NCBI RefSeq assembly: GCF_030530635.1 | Contig: NZ_JAUMUL010000088.1 | Location: 1 to 8,943, forward strand | Reading direction: 5' to 3' | DNA: 8,943 nt | From: Actinomyces sp. | GTDB lineage: Bacteria > Actinomycetota > Actinomycetes > Actinomycetales > Actinomycetaceae | Part shown: in pieces, positions 7,473 through 8,943 of the stretch | Numbering within the stretch: position 1 is the first letter of the stretch | Layout of the letters: the number at the start of each line of letters is the position of its first letter | Notes under the pieces: model-generated | The model's input: only the letters and a program-made list of their open reading frames with translations | What the model was told of the DNA's origin: nothing | The model's database searches: none | Made by a program: the position numbers and the translations under genes

Positions 7473-7493
7473 CAAACCACATAGGGGCACCCC

Positions 7494-7580
7494 CCCGAAG
7501 GACTCAAGCACGTCAAACTCCTCATGTACAACACCGTCGAACAAGTAGAGCAAACCCTGGCACCCGAGAAACCCAAATGA
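7494..7580 (+). pseudogene. 3' end of split class A immunity protein 4
   Basis: The frame encodes 28 residues, 'PEGLKHVKLLMYNTVEQVEQ' and 'TLAPEKPK', then TGA. They match the C-terminus of the 3329 paralogue ('PDGLYRVQLLMHNSVERVEQ', 'TL') and follow directly on codon 249 of the piece ending at 5998. This small remnant is the proof that the IS110 element sits inside the gene. Its stop overlaps the next gene start as ATGA, so the insertion also separates the downstream gene from its translational coupling. Confidence 0.75.
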
Positions 7581-7903
7581 GGCCCACCCGAGCACAGCCA
7601 ACCGCAGGCCAAGGACCGCACACCTTCCGCTGGGACACACGGAAGTACCCCCGCGTCCTCACCTGCGATCAAGCGGACATAGACAGAACCAAGGTTCTCT
7701 GGTGGCACGTATTAGCAGTAAGGATGGCATTGCTACTTTCGTGGATGATCGCTGCATTATACAACAACATCATATGCGCCGCCTTTTTGTGCCTACTCGC
7801 CATACCATTTGCGTTCTACATTCCGGTTGCGGTTGGTCATCGGTGGGCGCTGCGGCGGGCGCATGAGTACTGGCGGCACACCGCCTGGGTCGTCTCACTT
7901 TAG
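7577..7903 (+). pseudogene. Class B immunity-like membrane protein 5, truncated by a second IS
   Basis: The ATG at 7577 overlaps the previous stop (ATGA). The N-terminus follows class B: 'FRWDTRKYPRVLTCDQADID', then two hydrophobic segments at about 44-62 and 66-86 and the loop 'ALRRAHEYWRHT'. Family homology ends at about 7883; the last codons ('WVVSL', stop at 7901-7903) come from the end of the neighbouring insertion sequence. Only 108 residues remain, so the third and fourth membrane segments, the PH-like domain and the C-terminal helix are lost. The missing part is not in this window. Function is very unlikely. Confidence 0.72.
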
Positions 7904-8766
7904 TGCCCTGCGGTATTCAGGCCTGACTCCTGACATCTTGGTGTCCCGTTTCGGGTGTCAGATCTCGGGGTCGATGTAGAGCGCGTTGAGCATGGTCTGG
8001 GCTTGGGGTGTGAGCGGGTGGCTGGCGATGATGGTCTGGCCGGCGAGGTGTATCTGGGCGGTGTGGATCGGCTTGAGGGTGTGGATTATGCGTTTGATTG
8101 ACATGCTGGTGGCGTCTTGCAGATAGCGGGCCACGGCAAGGGCTGCCATGACCATGGTCAGGTGCGCCTCAATGAAGTCACGCTGGTGGTGGAAGATGGG
8201 GCGGGCCCTCAAGTCGTGTTTGCTCATGCGCCACGACTGCTCCACGTGCCACAGGCGCGGGTAGGAGCTGACGACCTCAGCAGCGCTTACACGCGCCGCT
8301 GTCATGTTGGTGCCGTACCCTTTAGGCCCTGCGACCGCGCGGGCGCGTTTGAGGGACGCCTCGTCGAGGACTGATGCTGTTCCTGGATCCTTTGACAAAC
8401 CTCGGCCTACGGACCGCCATCTCGCCGTCGACGACGGCTCTGGCCTTGTTCTCCTGGGCGGTCAGTGTGGCATTGTCGTGGGAGAAGCGCCTGGCGGAGT
8501 ATTGCCACAGGACCCGCCACGAGGCCGGGCCGCCCTCGGGCTCCCAGGGCAGCCGGTTCCTGGCCCTCGTAGCGCCTGTTGGACAGCTCCTGGCACCTTT
8601 CTTGGGGGTAGTGGTCTCGATCAGCTGGCCGTCCTGGTAAGCATCGCCGTGGAAGTGGGTGTACTCAGCCAGGTCGTAGGGCGCCTTGCTGACCTTCGAG
8701 CCGACAACGAACGACAGCCCCATCTCATCCAGGTGGAATGCTGGGTGTCTGCTTGGCCGGTTGGGC
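7884..8766 (-). mobile_element. IS1634-family element, 3' portion only
   Basis: The left edge is set by the end of immunity gene homology near 7883; the right edge is less certain, where transposase homology gives way to an inverted repeat at 8767. About 880 bp are present. Full IS1634-type elements carry a transposase of roughly 500 residues, so close to half is missing, including the 5' end. Bases 7884-7957 are the non-coding 3' end and should hold one terminal inverted repeat (GGGTCGTCTCACTTTAGTG at about 7887-7905 is a candidate), but its partner is not in view. Confidence 0.65.
7958..8766 (-). pseudogene. IS1634-family DDE transposase, N-terminally truncated and frameshifted
   Basis: The fragment reads from right to left. 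The first segment carries 'LDEMGLSFVVGSKVSKAPYD', 'FHGDAYQDGQLIETTTPKKG', 'SWRVLWQYSARRFSHDNATL' and 'QENKARAVVDGE', all typical of the middle of IS1634 transposases. After 'RPRFVK' the frame is lost at the T run 8391-8393 and continues one base over with 'DPGTASVLDEASLKRARAVA'. It then runs through 'LWHVEQSWRMSKHDLRARPI', which contains the catalytic Glu and the E-(6)-K spacing of the IS4-type YREK motif, to 'LYIDPEI' and TGA at 7958-7960. Roughly 270 C-terminal residues are present; the N-terminal region with the first two catalytic acids is absent. It cannot be active. Confidence 0.75.
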
Positions 8767-8840
8767 GTTAACAACGCCACTTAACGTTCTGCTGTGTACC
8801 TGCGGGGGCCTTCAGCAGACGGTTAACCGGCGTTGTTAAC
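8767..8840. repeat. 28-bp imperfect inverted repeat, possible IS end
   Basis: The arms at 8767-8794 and 8813-8840 match at 24 of 28 positions, with an 18-base spacer. The outer 12 bases are perfect (GTTAACAACGCC / GGCGTTGTTAAC). It lies exactly where transposase homology stops. It could be the end of another insertion sequence, two facing element ends, or a strong hairpin acting as terminator; there is no U-rich tract, so a terminator is less likely. Confidence 0.5.
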
Positions 8841-8900
8841 CCCGAAGTAGCGTTGCAGACTGGGAAGTGGCGGTGCAGATGGCGAAGTGGCGTTGCAGAT
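8821..8900. repeat. Tandem 20-bp repeats, three clear units plus one diverged
   Basis: Units at 8841-8860, 8861-8880 and 8881-8900 follow the consensus GGCGAAGTGGCGTTGCAGAT with a strict 20-base period. The unit at 8821-8840 keeps the GGCGTTG core in register and is also the right arm of the inverted repeat. A similar core appears on the opposite strand at 8767-8786. Multiple short terminal repeats of this size are known at the ends of IS21-family elements, so this may be one end of such an element that runs out of the window to the right. Bases 8901-8943 show no supportable feature. Confidence 0.5.
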
Positions 8901-8943
8901 GGGCCCGCTTCCGGGCACCGGGGTGGTCGGCGGCCAGGTGCGG

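Larger units (their letters stand above)
5999..7493 (+). mobile_element. IS110-family insertion sequence inside the immunity gene
   Basis: The boundaries are deduced by rejoining the split immunity gene: left homology ends with GGCACT at 5998 and resumes with CCCGAA at 7494. This gives about 1495 bp, a usual IS110 size. The layout is a non-coding left end of about 250 bp, a transposase reading rightward and a right end of only about 20 bp after its stop, as in the IS110 subgroup (IS1111 types carry the long non-coding part at the other side). No terminal inverted repeats or clear target duplication are visible, as is normal for this family. C-rich runs on both sides leave the exact edges uncertain by a few bases. 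The transposase is decayed, so the element is unlikely to move on its own. Confidence 0.75.

Noticed and set aside
8117..8771. Plus-strand open frames opposite the IS1634 transposase
   Set aside because: The minus strand carries unmistakable IS1634 motifs; the plus frames are shadows.
8767..8840. Rho-independent terminator
   Set aside because: The stem is long and strong but no T tract follows on either side, and it coincides with the loss of transposase homology.
8821..8900. CRISPR array
   Set aside because: The 20-base repeats are directly adjacent with no unique spacers and no cas genes; they look like terminal repeats of a mobile element.

Overview
The window comes from a high-GC Gram-positive bacterium (Actinomycetota). 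Support for this is the GC-rich, C-skewed codon use, the SAV_915-type gene, the WXG100-like partner, and IS110 and IS1634 transposases of the kind common in actinobacteria. I cannot name a genus. No secretion-machine gene (EccC or similar) is in view.

Left part (122-2989): a tightly coupled operon. A SAV_915-like protein (122-634) overlaps by ATGA with a 97-residue WXG100-like helical protein (631-924). That overlaps by GTGA with a 396-residue candidate type VII secretion effector (921-2111). The effector overlaps by ATGA with a four-helix membrane protein (2108-2989), the likely immunity protein. The effector has a helical N-terminal half, a Gly/Ala-rich hydrophobic segment near the C-terminus and a Trp/Asp-rich tail of about 30 residues. 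This layout suggests a membrane-acting toxin.

Middle part (3003-7903): the array that makes the window unusual. Two orphan copies of the effector tail (3003-3332, 109 aa; 5115-5252, 45 aa) are each followed by a pair of immunity-like membrane proteins, one class A and one class B. Counting the first one, there are five paralogues: 2108-2989 (B, intact), 3329-4178 (A, one frameshift), 4168-5103 (B, intact), 5252-5998 plus 7494-7580 (A, split by an IS110 element) and 7577-7883 (B, cut off by an IS1634 element). The repeating unit is tail - A - B, with the tail/A junctions overlapping as in the effector/immunity pair. I read this as a record of toxin-tip replacement, in which older tips and their immunity genes are pushed downstream.

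Right part (5999-8943): mobile-element debris. An IS110-group element of about 1.5 kb has a decayed transposase, a leader of about 250 bp that may encode a bridge RNA, and junctions that can be placed almost to the base by rejoining the split gene. Next is the 3' part of an IS1634-family element on the minus strand, missing the transposase N-terminus. At the right edge is a 28-bp imperfect inverted repeat beside tandem 20-bp repeats, which look like the end of a further element running out of the window.
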